A stretch of 64,000 nt of DNA from Ulota crispa. Lineage: Eukaryota; Streptophyta; Bryopsida; Orthotrichales; Orthotrichaceae. The number at the start of each line of letters is the position of its first letter. Positions within the stretch are counted from its first letter, which is position 1. The notes under the pieces are model-generated. The model was not told the origin of the DNA. It made no database searches and worked only from the letters and a program-made list of their open reading frames with translations. The stretch is from contig OY987248.1 of the NCBI GenBank assembly GCA_963920765.1, positions 8,652,539 through 8,716,538 on the forward strand, in the 5' to 3' direction. The position numbers and the translations under genes were made by a program. Shown here piece after piece: positions 12,983-25,587 of the stretch.

Positions 12983-13223
12983 CTCTTAAAGGACGATAGG
13001 ACATAGTATATATGTTGCCGTATATATGCTGCCATATAATTGATATTTGCTATTAATAGGAAGTTTTAATTTGGGATCTCAGGTAACTCACTAAAATCAC
13101 TTTGATCTGATCTCCAACTTTTTTATTGATCTCAAATACAATAAAGGTGTAAATATATTCCAAATACAAAAAAAATACCTCATATTCTACTGGTGGCAGC
13201 GGCACGCTGCGTCCTTTAAGGGG
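12983..13223. mobile_element. TTAA-flanked MITE, 0.24-kb subfamily
   Basis: Starts CTCTTAAAGGACG and ends CGTCCTTTAAGGGG, flanked by TTAA on both sides. It shares AAGTTTTAATTTGGGATCTC with the copies at 27931, 30805 and 41033. TTAA duplication together with CCC-type ends is typical of the piggyBac superfamily. Confidence 0.85.
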
Positions 13224-13877
13224 TTAAACACCCACCGTTGGTATAATATAGATATAAACTCAGTGCATTGTAGGCACTAGTGTTGTGATTTTGAAGAGAC
13301 CTAGGCATATTTGATTTTAATTATTGCTACTTGTAGTATAATATTACATTCCTCAGCTACTCACTGAAAAGAGAAAGTTGATTTTCTATTGACGTGTGTT
13401 TTTTTCGCTTTTTCTTTTTCCAACTTCGCTTGGTTTTATTGCTCAAAATTACTACGGAGTACAAGTTTTTGGAAAGGAATGTTTGACAAGACATTCCTCA
13501 TTTAAAAAAAATTGATATGGTTGAAATGCTCTTGAATTTCAAATTGCACCACTAAAATTTTGAATATAAACAAATAATTTCTCATCCATACTTCACTTGT
13601 GATTGGAAGTTGTGATTGTAGACAACTTCATCACTTCATTAATTTTTTTTTCTGTAGTCAATGCCACAAACAATCAACAATAATTCAGTGTACTTGTAAC
13701 ATCTCATACCGATTGTGATCTTCATAAATAGCTTAAATCACTAAACCCCTCCGAGTGGCAACGTCCCAAATTTAGATAATGAATGATTTCAGATACTCAC
13801 TGCAAGAGCTACGTGAAAGAAATGAAGTTCATCTAGGTAAGCTTATAAATGGAAAATTTTAATCTGTTCTTCAACTA

Positions 13878-15818
13878 AGGTATGTACACCCATAAGCGTC
13901 AAACTAAGGGTTTGGAACATGATGAGTATCAATAAACAGCCAGCAAATTATAAGGTTTTATTAGGAACAGAAAAATTATGAGTTTGCACTTTTGAATGTA
14001 TTATTTGGATACTGTGAGAATAATTTCTGAATTTTTAAGAGCAAACTGCCATTGCACCCATATCCACTATTAAGAATTCATGTTCACATGTTGTACAAAG
14101 GGGTACACTTGGTTGGCAAATTTTTTTGCAAGGAATCTTCACCAAAAAGTTCAGGAATTTTCAAAGACCATAATTTTCTCAAAAATTGTCCATTTTTTAA
14201 ACCAAAAATTGTGTTGGAATCCTACTGAAGGGTACTACTACATGATTTGATAAAAAAATCTAAAAGTTTACAAATAATAATAAAATTATGGCTACTTCCT
14301 ATATAGTGTTTACATTTAGTACTTCCACCTCTTGCCAAAATCACTGCTTCAATTTGATTGAGCTTACTTGCAATAAGGGTTTGTAATTGCTCCATGGATC
14401 TCTCATCCCATACTCTTTGAATGATGTGTATCATTTCTTGCTTGCTCTTTGGTTGTTGGTGGTGGCGTTGCCCAATCAAATTCAAGCGGTGATTTTGATA
14501 AGAGGAATGGTGGACACAACAGTTCAAGAAACTTTTTTTTTCCTAAGCGGACAATTTCCGTGATTGCACAAGATGGTTCGGTTTTTCTCATTTTTACCTG
14601 GCACCCAGCCAAAAGTGTGAAATAAATTTTGTTTGAATCCGGAATTTATAAATTTTAGCAAGTAATTTGTTGCATTTTCCTATTTCCATTTGGCTAGTTT
14701 CTTAAAAATTGAAAATTGGGCCGGTTTTGTTTTTTATGAGGACTCACTCCCCAATTTTTTATTTGGTATCTTTGGCAAGAGTTGAACCTAGCAAAGCCCC
14801 TACCAAACTAGGACCAAGGATGTAGCCTTTAGAAAATACAAAGATCCACATGCCTCCAATCAATTTGCACCAAATGAGGACACGCACAAGTGGAGTATTG
14901 CGCAACACAGCTTGCACAACATGTTTAGCAATTTAGCCTTAGACACACAGGAGAAGAGGAGCAAGCGAAAAAATACAACAACAAGAAGAGGAGCGGTGGA
15001 AACATGTTGGTGACTGCGTTGAGACTCCAGGGTAGAGAGCACAGATGCAACATCTCTCATTGTGTCCTTCAACCCTAACAATTTGTGGCTCAGATGATGT
15101 GACTGTGATCAACAGCCCTCACTCATTGGCGGAAAAATTTAACTACCTAGTAATTGCAAAGCAAGTGCCAACAAGGTCATCACTACAAGCCAGCTATGCC
15201 TATGAGTCACAATAAAGGAAGGATGATTCCTAGTTCTTACAATGTAATACTATGTATATGACAAGAAAATTTTCCTAAGAGGTATGTTTTTGGTTGATTG
15301 CGTGCCTAAAAGAGGTATTTCAATTGGTAATTTTCCTACATGCTCTAAAAGCAACCGGCCCTAAAGCAAACATTTAATTTTTCTAACCAGCCCATTTCCA
15401 AAAATCATAAGTTTTTATTCAAAACCTTGTCCTAAACATTTTAATTTCATTTCAAAATCTTCTAAAAATTTTGGCTAACATGTAACTAAATGCCAATACT
15501 TCCAGTACATTGGTGGACACTCTATGGAAAGTAGCCAAATTTTTTTTGTCATTTGTAAATTATAGATTTTTATAATATCAAATCATGTAGTACCCTTTAG
15601 TAGGATTCCAATGCAATTTTTGGTTTTAAAAACAAACAATTGTTGAGGAAGTTATGGCCTCCAAAAGTTCTTGAAATTTTTGGCAAGTTTCCTGCAAAAT
15701 AATTTGTAAGCCAAGTGTGCCCCTATGTACATCCTTGTCATTACATCTATTCACTTCCACAAATTTTCCATAGAGGTGACGGTTATGGGGACAGTGATGC
15801 TTATGGGTGTACATACCT
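13878..15818. mobile_element. 1.94-kb AGGTA-ended element with transposase relic
   Basis: Ends AGGTATGTACACCCATAAGC and its inverted copy GCTTATGGGTGTACATACCT, flanked by TA (13876-13877, 15819-15820). The inverted arms extend about 300-400 bp; GTTGGAATCCTACTGAAGGG near 14212 mirrors 15590-15615. The interior has a broken Tc1-like transposase C-terminus on the minus strand. It is the best candidate for a decayed autonomous relative of the AGGTAGG MITEs. Confidence 0.85.
14308..14612 (-). pseudogene. Degenerate Tc1/mariner-like transposase, C-terminal fragment
   Basis: The minus strand reads VWDERSMEQLQTLIASKL and then IEAVILARGGSTK. This fits the usual C-terminus of Tc1-type transposases, W-x(n)-L-x-x-LI-x-S-x(n)-AVI-x-A-(K/R)-GG-x-TKY. 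Immediately upstream the frame shifts at least once (about 14480-14530), and no intact catalytic domain is seen. It lies inside the TA-flanked element 13878-15818, so transposase type and target duplication agree. It is clearly non-functional as it stands. Confidence 0.75.
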
Positions 15819-15944
15819 TATATATATTTCTATCATTGAACACTTCATGAATTTTTGTGCGAGGCTTTGAACCAATTCATGTAGTGATGAAAAAGAAAAC
15901 TTGCAAAAATGAAGACCTTATTTGTATTGTCTTCTTAGATCATA

Positions 15945-16680
15945 CTCCCTCTATCCCTCTAATAACGTCCAAATCAGACACATTTCTTGTACCATTAAAA
16001 AGCTCCCTTTTGCTAATTTCAAACGCAAAGAAAGCATTGTCATATTCAATGATCTCATAGGGGCAAGTTAAGCAATCAGAGAACATTCTTCTCCTAACAA
16101 ACTTGGCCTTGCCCATATGAGGTACCATTGTTGCTAGTTGCTACTAATCTTTAAATCATCAATAATGAGGAGCTGGCAACATGCTCAAATATGATACTTT
16201 TTGCATGGAATTTAGGTGCCCAAACGGCAACATCAAAGCTAGAGATTTTGTATACATTTGGTAGATGGTATATTGATTCTAGCATGAATGTGTCACTAGC
16301 AAAAATACTAATTTAATGAGGAGCTAGCAGCCTTCACAAACTGTGCAAAAATATGGTATTTTTTGCATGAAATTTGGGCACCTAAATGGCTACATAAAAA
16401 ATAGAGATTTTGCACACATTTGGTAAATGATATACTGATTCTAAAATGCATGTGTCACTAGCACAGAGAATAAAAACATAGTTAATCCTTTGCAAGGAAA
16501 CGTTTTGAACATTTTTAGGGGGACAGACATTGGTAAAATAACAGGTCCTAAATGACTAAGTGACCATGACTAAACCATGACTGTACAGTCATTTTACAAT
16601 CATTTTGTAGTTGTTGTATAGTCATTGCAGTCATTGTCACTTAGTCATTTAGGACCTATTTTTTTACCCTCTAGAGGGAG
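15945..16680. mobile_element. Stowaway-like MITE (copy 2), carrying a nested insertion
   Basis: Starts CTCCCTCTATCCCTCTAATA and ends AGAGGGAG, with TA at 15943-15944 and 16681-16682. It is the inverted orientation of the 11422 copy (CCTTGCCCATATGAGGTACC). A 145-bp element interrupts the right end at 16528-16672. Confidence 0.9.
16528..16672. mobile_element. 145-bp nested MITE, AGA target duplication
   Basis: Inverted ends run through GGTCCTAAATGACTAAGTGAC, present in both orientations. It is flanked by AGA (16525-16527 and 16673-16675). Deleting it with one AGA restores GGGACAGAGGGAGTA, the intact end of the host Stowaway copy, so both borders are well supported. Confidence 0.9.
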
Positions 16681-17152
16681 TAGTTTATTTTTCCTCAAAA
16701 ACTCTAATCTACATGCTTCCCACCCCAAGGTTATGGTTTGCAAAGTTAATTGTACCTCATCTATATACATAAACAAGGTCATTAAACCTTGGAGTTATGA
16801 AAATCCAAATTTGCACACATGGCGTCAAGAATGGCCCTAAGATTGGCTTCAAGCACTCATTGAGATAAGGGCATAACAAGAGGATCTTTTAATATTTGAT
16901 ATTGCATAGGAATGATTAGCTTGAAAATCTAGAACTTTTAAGGCAAAATAAAATTTGGCAAGCAATGATTCCAATACAGTAATCTTCATTTTTGAAAAGA
17001 TTTTTTCTGTTTTTAATTATTTTCCAATCTTCTTTACAGACATGACCACAACAATGGCTGTTGTACTATTAAAGTTTTGAATTTAACAAAAATGTGTTTG
17101 CAAAGTCATGAACATGCTCCAAATTTAGCAAGGCTAGGGTCTATGTACAATA

Positions 17153-18023
17153 CCAGGCAAGCATGAATTCTCTGGTGCCTTGCTGTAGTTCAAAGAACTT
17201 CCCATAATACATAACAAAATTGATATTTTGTTGTTTTGAGTCATAGAGATTGATTCTTGTGCAATTCCAACCAAGCATACCAAATTCTAATTCCAAAAAA
17301 CCAAAACCCTATTTTTGGTGCATTATTTTGTATTAAATTCATGATTTTACATGAAAATTGATTGAAGAAAATTGGTGAAGAGCTTTTTAGATTTGATTGC
17401 ATGGATATGTTGGAAACATCCATACGCACATTTTTTGTTCTAAAAAGAACCCCCTTAAGTAACAAAATTATGATCAACAAAGAGTTCAATGTGAGTTGTG
17501 GTAAGACTAAAATTTGTAAAGTAGATATTTCTATTTCTTAATTGGTTTTTGGCTAAGTAAACATATTGTCATGTTCAAAGGTACAAACTTAGTCACAATG
17601 TATGAATCAAATAACAAAAATTGATTATCATAAAGAAATATCTATTTTACAAATTTTGGTCTTACCACAATCCATAGTGAATTCTTTGTCAATCATAATT
17701 TTGTTACTTAAGGGGGTTCTTTTTAGAACAAAAAATGTGCGTATGGATGTTTCCAACATATTCATGCAATCAAATCTAAAAAATTATTTACCAATTTTCT
17801 TCAATCAATTTTCATGTAAAATCATGAATTTAATACAAAATAATGCACCAAAATCAAGGTTTTGGTTTTTTGGAATCAGAATTTGGTATGCTTGGTTGGA
17901 ATTGCACAAGACTCAATCTCTATGATTCAAAACAACAAAATCTCAATTTTGTTATGTATTATGGGAAGTTCTTCGAACTGCAGTAGCCAGCAAGGCATCA
18001 AACAATTCATGCTTGCCTGGTGC
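17153..18023. repeat. Large foldback with arms of about 390-400 bp
   Basis: The left arm begins CAGGCAAGCATGAATT and the right arm ends with its reverse complement. The arms run to about 17545 and from about 17620, leaving a loop of about 75-90 bp. Identity is high but not perfect. Each arm contains the mirror image of the same 80-codon frame, which is explained by the repeat. It may be a MITE or a hairpin RNA source; no target duplication is obvious. Confidence 0.85.
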
Positions 18024-18322
18024 TATACACACAATGATCATTTTATAACTCAAAACTAAGCAAATCATGCCTAAAATATCTTTTGTGACACAAAAAACAA
18101 GCTAAATATGGTGCATAACACTTATAACCAACAACTCCCAATTCAAGTAATTAGCCTAAGACTTTGTCAAAAAAAAAGTTATCTAAAATTCAGGTCCACC
18201 GAGATGAAGCTTAGGATTTATCCAAGTGGGTGGAAGAATTATTTCTGAACTCACAAGTGTATGTATTGTGCTTTAGTATTTCTTGTTTGGCAATAGTTAT
18301 TGGTTATAAGTGTCATGCATTA

Positions 18323-18647
18323 AGGTAGGAGGCTCAAATGTAGAGCAGGCTCAAATTCGGAGCACCCCTCAAATGTACTCTTTCTGTACATCTTGTTTTT
18401 CATAACCCTTCAACAATGTACAGCTCATGTACATTTGAGGAGATGCTCCATTTTAGAGCCCTATGGCCTTTCCACTTCAAATATTCACAACTAATTCCAC
18501 AAAATTCCAAAAAATATGAACAACTTGAGTTAAATGTAGATTCTTCTTGTCTTTCAAAGAAAATTTACTCAAAATCATTTCAAAGAGTTTCACCTACTTA
18601 AAATTCAGTTTCAGCCCTTAGATGCTCCATTTATGAGCCTCCTACCT
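18323..18647. mobile_element. AGGTAGG-type MITE, TA flanks
   Basis: Starts AGGTAGGAGGCTC and ends GAGCCTCCTACCT, with TA on each side (18321-18322, 18648-18649). The body matches 11029-11362 in reverse orientation. Confidence 0.88.
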
Positions 18648-18689
18648 TATATGACATACCTAGATTCGACTTCTAAAATAACCACAGTA

Positions 18690-19315
18690 TGCACATATTG
18701 ACGCCACGTTATTCGGTGCATGGTCGGTATCATGTCGTTTCTTATTCGAGGATTATATCATGGCCGGGCACTTGCAATCTCAGACTAAGGAATACGATGT
18801 CGCCGCGTGTCACCGGCGACCCGCGCTGCTGCAAATCTCCCGCCCCCTCCCCGTTAACCCGACCCGACCCGACCCGACCCTACCCGACCCTACCCGACCC
18901 TACCCGACCGGAGGAACAAGTCCCTCACTGCTCGTTTCCTTTGTTTCGCTTCACCATTTGCGGCTTCCTCGCTGATTTCTTCGTCACTTTCTTCCGCTTG
19001 AAATCATACCGCCTGCTTCGCATACTAGATAACCGAAATCTCGAGCTTCCAGAATTTCTCGCATTTCTCGCATTTCTCAGATTACTCAGGGACCGATGAC
19101 TGAGTAAAAAGAAGAGCATTGCATTTGGAAGTGCATTAGTTTGGAGAGCTTGTTTTCTCAGCTTACGATTGTGATTGCTGTCTCTGTGAAGACGTTCTTT
19201 AATATTTATTCGGAGGAGGAGAGCGTAGCCGTATTTAAGCGATTCAGAGTCAAATTCGGTTCCACTTCGATGAGGATATTGGATTACTTCCTCGAGAGTT
19301 GGATCTGCAGGTATA
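18690..19315 (+). promoter_or_regulatory. GC-rich, CpG-containing island, possible 5' end of an unknown transcript
   Basis: Base composition departs sharply from the surroundings, with many CG dinucleotides and a CCCGA/CCCTA pentamer array (about 18856-18912). It is followed by an open stretch ending CTCGAGAGTTGGATCTGCAG with GTATAC after it, a possible first exon with a donor near 19312. The frames here (for example from 18760 and 19141) match nothing I recognise, and no downstream exons were found. It could be an orphan promoter, a non-coding RNA start or a remnant gene. Confidence 0.35.
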
Positions 19316-19469
19316 CATATCAACAAAGTCTCTACGATTTCCCTGTATTAAGCATTATTATAGAAAACGTAATACAAAACGTAAGGAACATATTTTGTCA
19401 CATGAAAATGCGAGAGAGGGAAAAATCATAAAGGAAATAGATAGAAAATATTTAGCATTTGTGAAAATC

Positions 19470-20304
19470 TCAAAAATTGACACAATGTGAGAATCAAATG
19501 TGTCATAGTGTCAATGTAGACATTTCTTTATCAACTTTGTGTTGATTAGGACCCACTTCCCCATGCCCATTGACACAAGCTTTTAAAAAACTTACAAATT
19601 GACACAATGAAAGAACCAAAACAGTCATTGTGTCACTTTGCAAATCTTTATGTCAACTTTACGTCAATTAGGAGCCCTTCCCTTTGTAGTAAAAGCATGT
19701 ATAATGCAATGTGTTTTTACTTTTTGTTGATTGTTTTTTCTTATTTAGCATGTTCAATTAGAAGTCTCTGTTGTTTCTACTTGGTCAAGCCTAGTGAAAA
19801 TGTGGAAGTGGAATTACTAGTCTTTGTAGTGCTAAGGTAGACATGTAATGTCTTCAACTTATTAAAGGTGTTGAGCAATAAAGGAAGTTTTTAGTACTTA
19901 TATTTCTTGTACCGTACACAATTCTACTTAATGTATTGTCACATTGACATAACCTTGTCAATCTTCTAAACAAAATTGACATAATTTTGTCAATTTTCAA
20001 CACAAAATTGACATAATTGTGTCAATTAGGTGTACAAATCACCACATCCTAATCAACATATCAATTGACACAATAATGTCAATTTTGTTTTGATTTTGTT
20101 CAGATTCTCCTTGTAGTGTTGAAGAATTGGCTTTATGAAAATGCCAAAATTCCCTAAAAATCCTAATTGACCATTAGTACATTTGTGACTTAGTTTGAAA
20201 TTTACAATTCCTCTAAGATTCATGTGCTATCAATGTGCCTTGTCCATAATTCCATATACAACACGGGAGAGCCTATACATAATGACACCATCCTTTAGGG
20301 GTTA
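19470..20304. repeat. Debris of CACTA-like MITEs rich in TTGACACAAT motifs
   Basis: Many direct and inverted copies of AATTGACACAAT or ATTGTGTCAATT occur, with TCCTTGTAGTG-like ends near 20120 and TTTGTAGTA near 19690. Complete borders could not be set. A TTAA-type right end (CATCCTTTAGGGG) finishes at 20301. Confidence 0.5.
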
Positions 20305-20305
20305 A

Positions 20306-20672
20306 CCCTTGAATGTTGGCTGGGTGGCCATGTTTGCCCTCTACAATGGTCTTTACAATCTTGTGGTAGGTGCCCACCATTAAAATATTATTTTTTAAAT
20401 TTGCAAAAGCCAATAGTGCATGGTGCAATTGGTGCCCTCATGAAAATTGCAAAAAGGGCAGCATGGGACATAACACCATGACTCTGAATCTTCTCACAAT
20501 TTGGGTTATCAAAAAATATGAGTGCCTTAGCTAAGATTATTTTTTGCTTTCCATGGTGCACCATGTATCTATGATCACTTCTACAAAAAATTCAGGTGGA
20601 AATTACTTTTCTCTGCATTACAGTGTTTTCGGAGGCCAGAGGAAAATTTGTGTCCTTGTCAACGTTTAAGGG
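20306..20672. mobile_element. TTAA-flanked MITE, about 0.37 kb
   Basis: Starts CCCTTGAATGTTGGC and ends AACGTTTAAGGG, with TTAA at 20302-20305 and 20673-20676. It abuts another TTAA-type right end, so two elements share one TTAA. Confidence 0.75.
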
Positions 20673-20676
20673 TTAA

Positions 20677-22170
20677 AGCAATACTCATAGAATGCCTTGG
20701 TTGCAAGAATGAAGATTTTGCTAGAATGTGCCTCAAGAAAATGCTCATGTTGCTCAAGTGCTTTTGCTCAATTTTTTTTGAGAGCTTCAATGAGGAGTTG
20801 GCATACAATCACTGCAAGGGAACACTGCCAATTTGGTCATTTTTTTGCCATTTAGGACTTGTTAATTAGGACACTTTTATGTCAATTTGGACACATTTAG
20901 TCAATTAGGACATGTCAATTTGGAGACCATTTCCTTGTAGTGAATGGTTGACAATGAGCAAAGTAGGTCATTGGTATATTGGTTGTGTTCCTATTTGTAA
21001 ATACTTTCAAACAATGCCCTTTGTTGTTTTACGATTTCTTGCTCTTATATGTAAACTCCCCTTGTAGATAACCCTTAAATTATTTAACCCTCTAACAATT
21101 CATAAGCAACATTTGAATCAATGTGCATTAATAAATAGTGTATTTTCAAGAAAATTGCTTGACAAATAAATAATAAATCCTGAAAAGTGGATTAGAAATC
21201 AATTTTCAATACTAGATGCTAAAACAAACCAATTGAATACAATCATTGATTCAATTAGAGTTGTAAACATTCTACTAGGATTTTCTTAGCATTGACTTGA
21301 AGATATCCATTTAGAAAAGCAAGAAATGTTGTTATTTCATAGTCCAAGGGTACTAACATTAAAGGATTAATGGCACAATCTCAAACACATTTAAAAAATG
21401 AACAACCACCTCTCCAAGTGCACATTGGTGTGATAATTTAAAAAATGTATTTGAATGTATGAAGGATATTGATATGTATTTAAATATGTTTTATTTGCAA
21501 CCATATAATCCTTATTGTATGCTTAACTCTTGTATGGTAAATTGCAACCAAGTATTGTAAATGAAAATTTTATAAAGATTAAATATGTGGATGCAATCTT
21601 GTCCAATTAGATGCGCACGCAAAACAAGAGGTTTTTAAGATATATAGGAAATGTGTAATTTTAGAGTGTACCATTATAAAACATCCATCGCATGTATAGT
21701 ATATGGTTTTGTTGTATGGAGTACGGGACCTACACAAGCACAAAAACAACAGTGCAGAATCCTCACTCGTATTGCATGTATATGTGACCAAATTGCATTT
21801 GATTCCAACGGTTTAAACTGTCTACATTAAGGCCACACCAAATTCTCAAAGGTGCAATTTTGAATCCCATTTAGTTGTTTGCACTATAGAGAACAACCTC
21901 TGCTCTAATGTTGCACTTGTAATGGCAAGTGGAAAATGTTTAAGTTTTAAGAGATTTTTTTAACTTAATAGGATTATGATCTTTCAAATAATAAGATGTT
22001 GGGAGGAGAATGAGGAAACATAGGATATCTAAAAAACTAGTGATTCTTTTTGGTATTTTCTTGTTCTTCAATGATTACATGGATTTTTCTGGCAAAGGAA
22101 TTGTCCCGACCCGTCCATGCCCACAGTTAGCTTGAGTTAATGGCTGCTACTGTTTCAATTCAGTTGCTGT
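20677..22170. other. No gene seen; one CACTA-like end
   Basis: A TCCTTGTAGTG terminus ends at 20942 after GTCAATTTGGACACATTTAG-type sequence. The remaining 1.2 kb up to the CENP-C stop is AT-rich and non-coding as far as I can see. Confidence 0.4.
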
Positions 22171-22172
22171 TA

Positions 22173-25100
22173 CTAAGCAGCAAGACGCAACAATTCACAG
22201 TGGCTGTCATCTACAAATGAGTCTCCATGAAAATTACTCAAGGTGTAATCTCCCCGCTGTGGCTTCGGCCTTGGCCAAACAGGATCTGGTGAGATGGTCT
22301 TGATTCCTATTAGTGTGCATAAAGCTGTACGTTCAAAATCACCCGCGAGTTAGCAGAAAGCAGGAGAGTTATTATCACTGTTTTGAGGACATTCGACTTT
22401 AGAAAACCAAGCATCTCCAAAAGAAGTCTAATCCAGATTGGCTTAATGTTTTTTTAATGTAGATAACGCAATATAAACTTGGATGACACTATTGACAGTT
22501 AGTTGAAAGTAGTTCAGCAAAAGTCGCAAGTGATGAGCTCCAGTACTAGGGGGCGGTATTACATGAGAATGCGAAACAGAAAGATAATGTCTAGTACGTA
22601 TCTAAAATATTTTCAACTCTTGTTCAAGTCTTATATACTTCGATGATGAGCAGACTTACTGCTGTGAACGCGTCCATACAACATTCTTTCTCCCCTCCAC
22701 CAGTCTAGTGGCCTTGATTTGATGCGGGTACTTACTCTGCGGCCCTCCTTCCATTCTCTTCCACCATCTGGAGTGCGATGCTCTCGAAGATTAATTAGTA
22801 GAACTAATGGTCTTGTTGAATTCTAAAACGCAAGTTTAATGTACTGAAAACAATCTTTGGCATTGTCTGTCTTTCGAGAGTACTCGGCGAGACAATAATA
22901 TGCGGAGAGGCTCACGTGTATGTCGCTTAAGGTAAAAATCCAGAGACTTTCAGATTGACAAAAAAAACACCACATTTATGAGAGCATAAGAGCAGCGTTC
23001 AAAAATCCTCTCCACTACTTAACATTGGGACGCTTCATGATTTTCGTGACAAAAGTTGAATGCATTAAGAATTATATTACCCACCAATTGGAGCACCCAG
23101 ATTGGCCCATGTTCGTTTGCCTAATCCTCGAATTTTCAGACATTCAGTCGCACGACCGTCCTGGGGACTCAGAGAATAAGGATCATTTCCCATTTCACCC
23201 GACGCCTGCACGAGTTCAAGCAACAGGGACCGATACCTTAGTCACATAAACGCAGAGGCCAAAACATTCCCACAAATTTGGCAGCAAGGTTGGTCATGGA
23301 AAACACCCACGAATCCGTCTTCCGGTTTTTCGGGGAATACTTACTGCTGAGTTGGTCTTGCCCTTGAATTCGACAGTAGATACAGAGACAATGCTGTTAT
23401 CTCTGTCCATCGCCTTCGCCGTAGTCTTTTGTTTAGAACCACTGCTGCTTTCAAACGTCAAACGACGCTGATTCATACCGTTGATCCTCCCTCTTCTGCA
23501 ATAGTGAAGGTGAGGAGGTGCCGCTGATTTTTCTTGTGCGGAAAAAGTTCCTCCTTGCAGAGGAATATCAGGGGCATCTTCCTGCTCTGGGAGGTGGGCT
23601 TTGGACACAGAAATCTGTACATCTTTAAACGTTGACGAGAGACGGGGTACAGATTCTTCTAGATGAGCAGCAGCTTCGTCTGGACCGTCCCCTTTCGATT
23701 CCTCGAGTTGGTCCTCGTTTGCATTCGTTGGAGAATTTTCTGAGTACAACTTGATAACTCGTCACATAGACCACGAACCGTTTTTTGTTTTTTGACGTTT
23801 AGGTAAGGAATTAACCAAGACTCCCGTCCAGATAGAAGGACTGAGAACGAAACAGAAAGATAAAATTATTACACTCGGCAACGATCAGGAAGGACCCAAC
23901 AGGATTGGCAAACTGGCGTCGAAGGCTTGCTGTTGCAGTTTGAACACTCCTGCATCTCCGGAAGGGGAGCAAAATTCCAACAGTAACCAACATAGCCAGG
24001 AAAAAGAACTAATATTTATGCTTGATAGGGAATGACAACCAGGGTCGTGCCTCCAGCTCACAGAAACCAAGCATTTCCAAAATTTGTCTGAGAAAGTTAC
24101 CTCTCTCGTGGTTGCAGCTAGCTTCTGCTTTTGTTAGCTCAAATAGTGCACTACCGCGTGTGTCCTTCCTACTCGTCTCTAGCACAGAGGCTGTTGTCGA
24201 GTCAGCAGTCCTGCCATTAGCATCAACGCTGCGAACACACGAATTAGAGTTTGCAAAAGTGAAAGCTCTTACGACGGTCGTCTTGTTCATCACGTCATTT
24301 TCGCTTCTGTACGAATACATATACAGTGAGAAGGATTACAGGACTAGGGGTAACCGATTTCCCTGGTCCGACAAAATGTTGGTACTTGGAAATAAAACCG
24401 ACTTGAAACACAGCTTTTAAGCTTTCATGAGTGGGTAACAACATTGGGATTGATCACAGAGAGTAATGAAAAAGATGCCACATCCCCTTCTATTGCAAGT
24501 TGACCCTTGGTCGCACTTGCAGCACAATCTCGACCAGTACTCCCACTTAAGAGAACTAGATAGTCCAAACATATGAAACTCCCATTTCATTTCTGCCACA
24601 GAGACTTGCTCACCTTGCTTTGTCGTCCAATCCCTTCAAGAGAGGGCTTGCTGAGGCCTGCTCAATACGTGGTGGATTTTCTTCGTTCCGGCAATTATCA
24701 ATAGCCCCTTGGTTTCCACCAGAATTTACAACACGACCACAGAAATAAGAGGTGAAGATTTGGCAAATGGATGGGCATATTCTACTGATTTAAAGTAGGC
24801 CAATATCAGGAAAAACAAGTTTTGAAAGGTGATGCGACGCTCAAGCTAATAGCAAATGACAATTGAGAACAAAGCGCCGACGGAATCTTTTATACCATCC
24901 AAATCATGATTGTCAGGAGGACTCAGTTGCTTTCCCGGTTGCTTTAGTGCAGAGGTTTCTGCATTGCGATCAAGTCCAGTACTCAATACTGCATCGTTTC
25001 CTTTTCCAGTAGCTGCAGATACTTGCAATTCTTGCACTTGATCAAGAGTTTTCCTGGACACGGATCCGCTTTTGCAAGTACCAGCACCTTCCTGTTCATG

Positions 25101-25367
25101 TGAGTGAGTTGGAAGTGCAGCTTCTTCGATCTTCGCATTTACAGTATCACTCTCTACTTTCTCCATTTCGCTTCTTGACAAATCCTTTCGATTTTCCACA
25201 CTGTTCTGAAGAATGACATCTGTGTGATGCAACAGAATCTCGGACGCCATAACTGGCGCTCTCCTTGTCATTCGTGCGACCGATACCTCCTCTTCCTCAG
25301 GTGCCTCTTCATCTATTTCTGCAAATTCCTCTTTGAGCTCACTCAGGTTCAATGGCATGGTCGTCAT
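22173..25367 (-). CDS. CENPC: CENP-C kinetochore protein, C-terminal exons with CENP-C motif
   Basis: CENP-C binds the centromeric nucleosome (CENH3) and links it to the outer kinetochore. Proposed minus-strand exons are 25367-24896, 24707-24614, 24228-24101, 23739-23345, 23205-23085, 22782-22660 and 22306-22173. They join in phase into 489 codons. The exon at 22782-22660 encodes [18 protein letters not shown] followed by RMLYGRVH (about residues 418-443). This matches the plant CENP-C motif ([21 protein letters not shown]), the segment that contacts CENH3 and the nucleosome acidic patch. The last exon gives [15 protein letters not shown] and a short acidic tail. The first part is acidic and low complexity ([12 protein letters not shown]), as is usual for this poorly conserved protein. 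The junction after YGRVHS is the least certain, because the family usually has a few more residues before GIK-type sequence. The upstream block 25588-26547 may be the N-terminus of the same protein. Confidence 0.8.
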
Positions 25368-25587
25368 GTACAATCTGGCCTATCCGCGTTCATTGTTTTC
25401 TGCTTGCCTTTTGCGAGACACCTTTGGCAGCCTAACCGTCGCAGCTGCAGAAACGAAGGGAGAAAATACAGCGAATGACGTCAGGAGGATTTAGGGGAAA
25501 GGCTGATGCACAGGTCACGCCATACTGCATCTGAAAGAAACGAAGGCAGAGCGCACGTTAAGTTATGCGCAGTATCTTTTTACCAGG

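Noticed and set aside
17241..17925. Two homologous proteins encoded head to head
   Set aside because: They are mirror images created by the foldback; no family match, start context or conserved domain supports coding.
22690..22722. A mini-intron (GTAAGT to CTAG) inside the CENP-C motif exon
   Set aside because: Reading straight through gives the conserved STRIKSRP segment of the CENP-C motif, so the bases are coding.
23880..23960. Minus-strand C-x2-C-x8-C-x2-C pattern ([17 protein letters not shown]) suggesting a zinc finger exon in the CENP-C gene
   Set aside because: Including it breaks the reading phase and soon hits a stop. Joining exon 24228-24101 directly to 23739-23345 keeps the frame.
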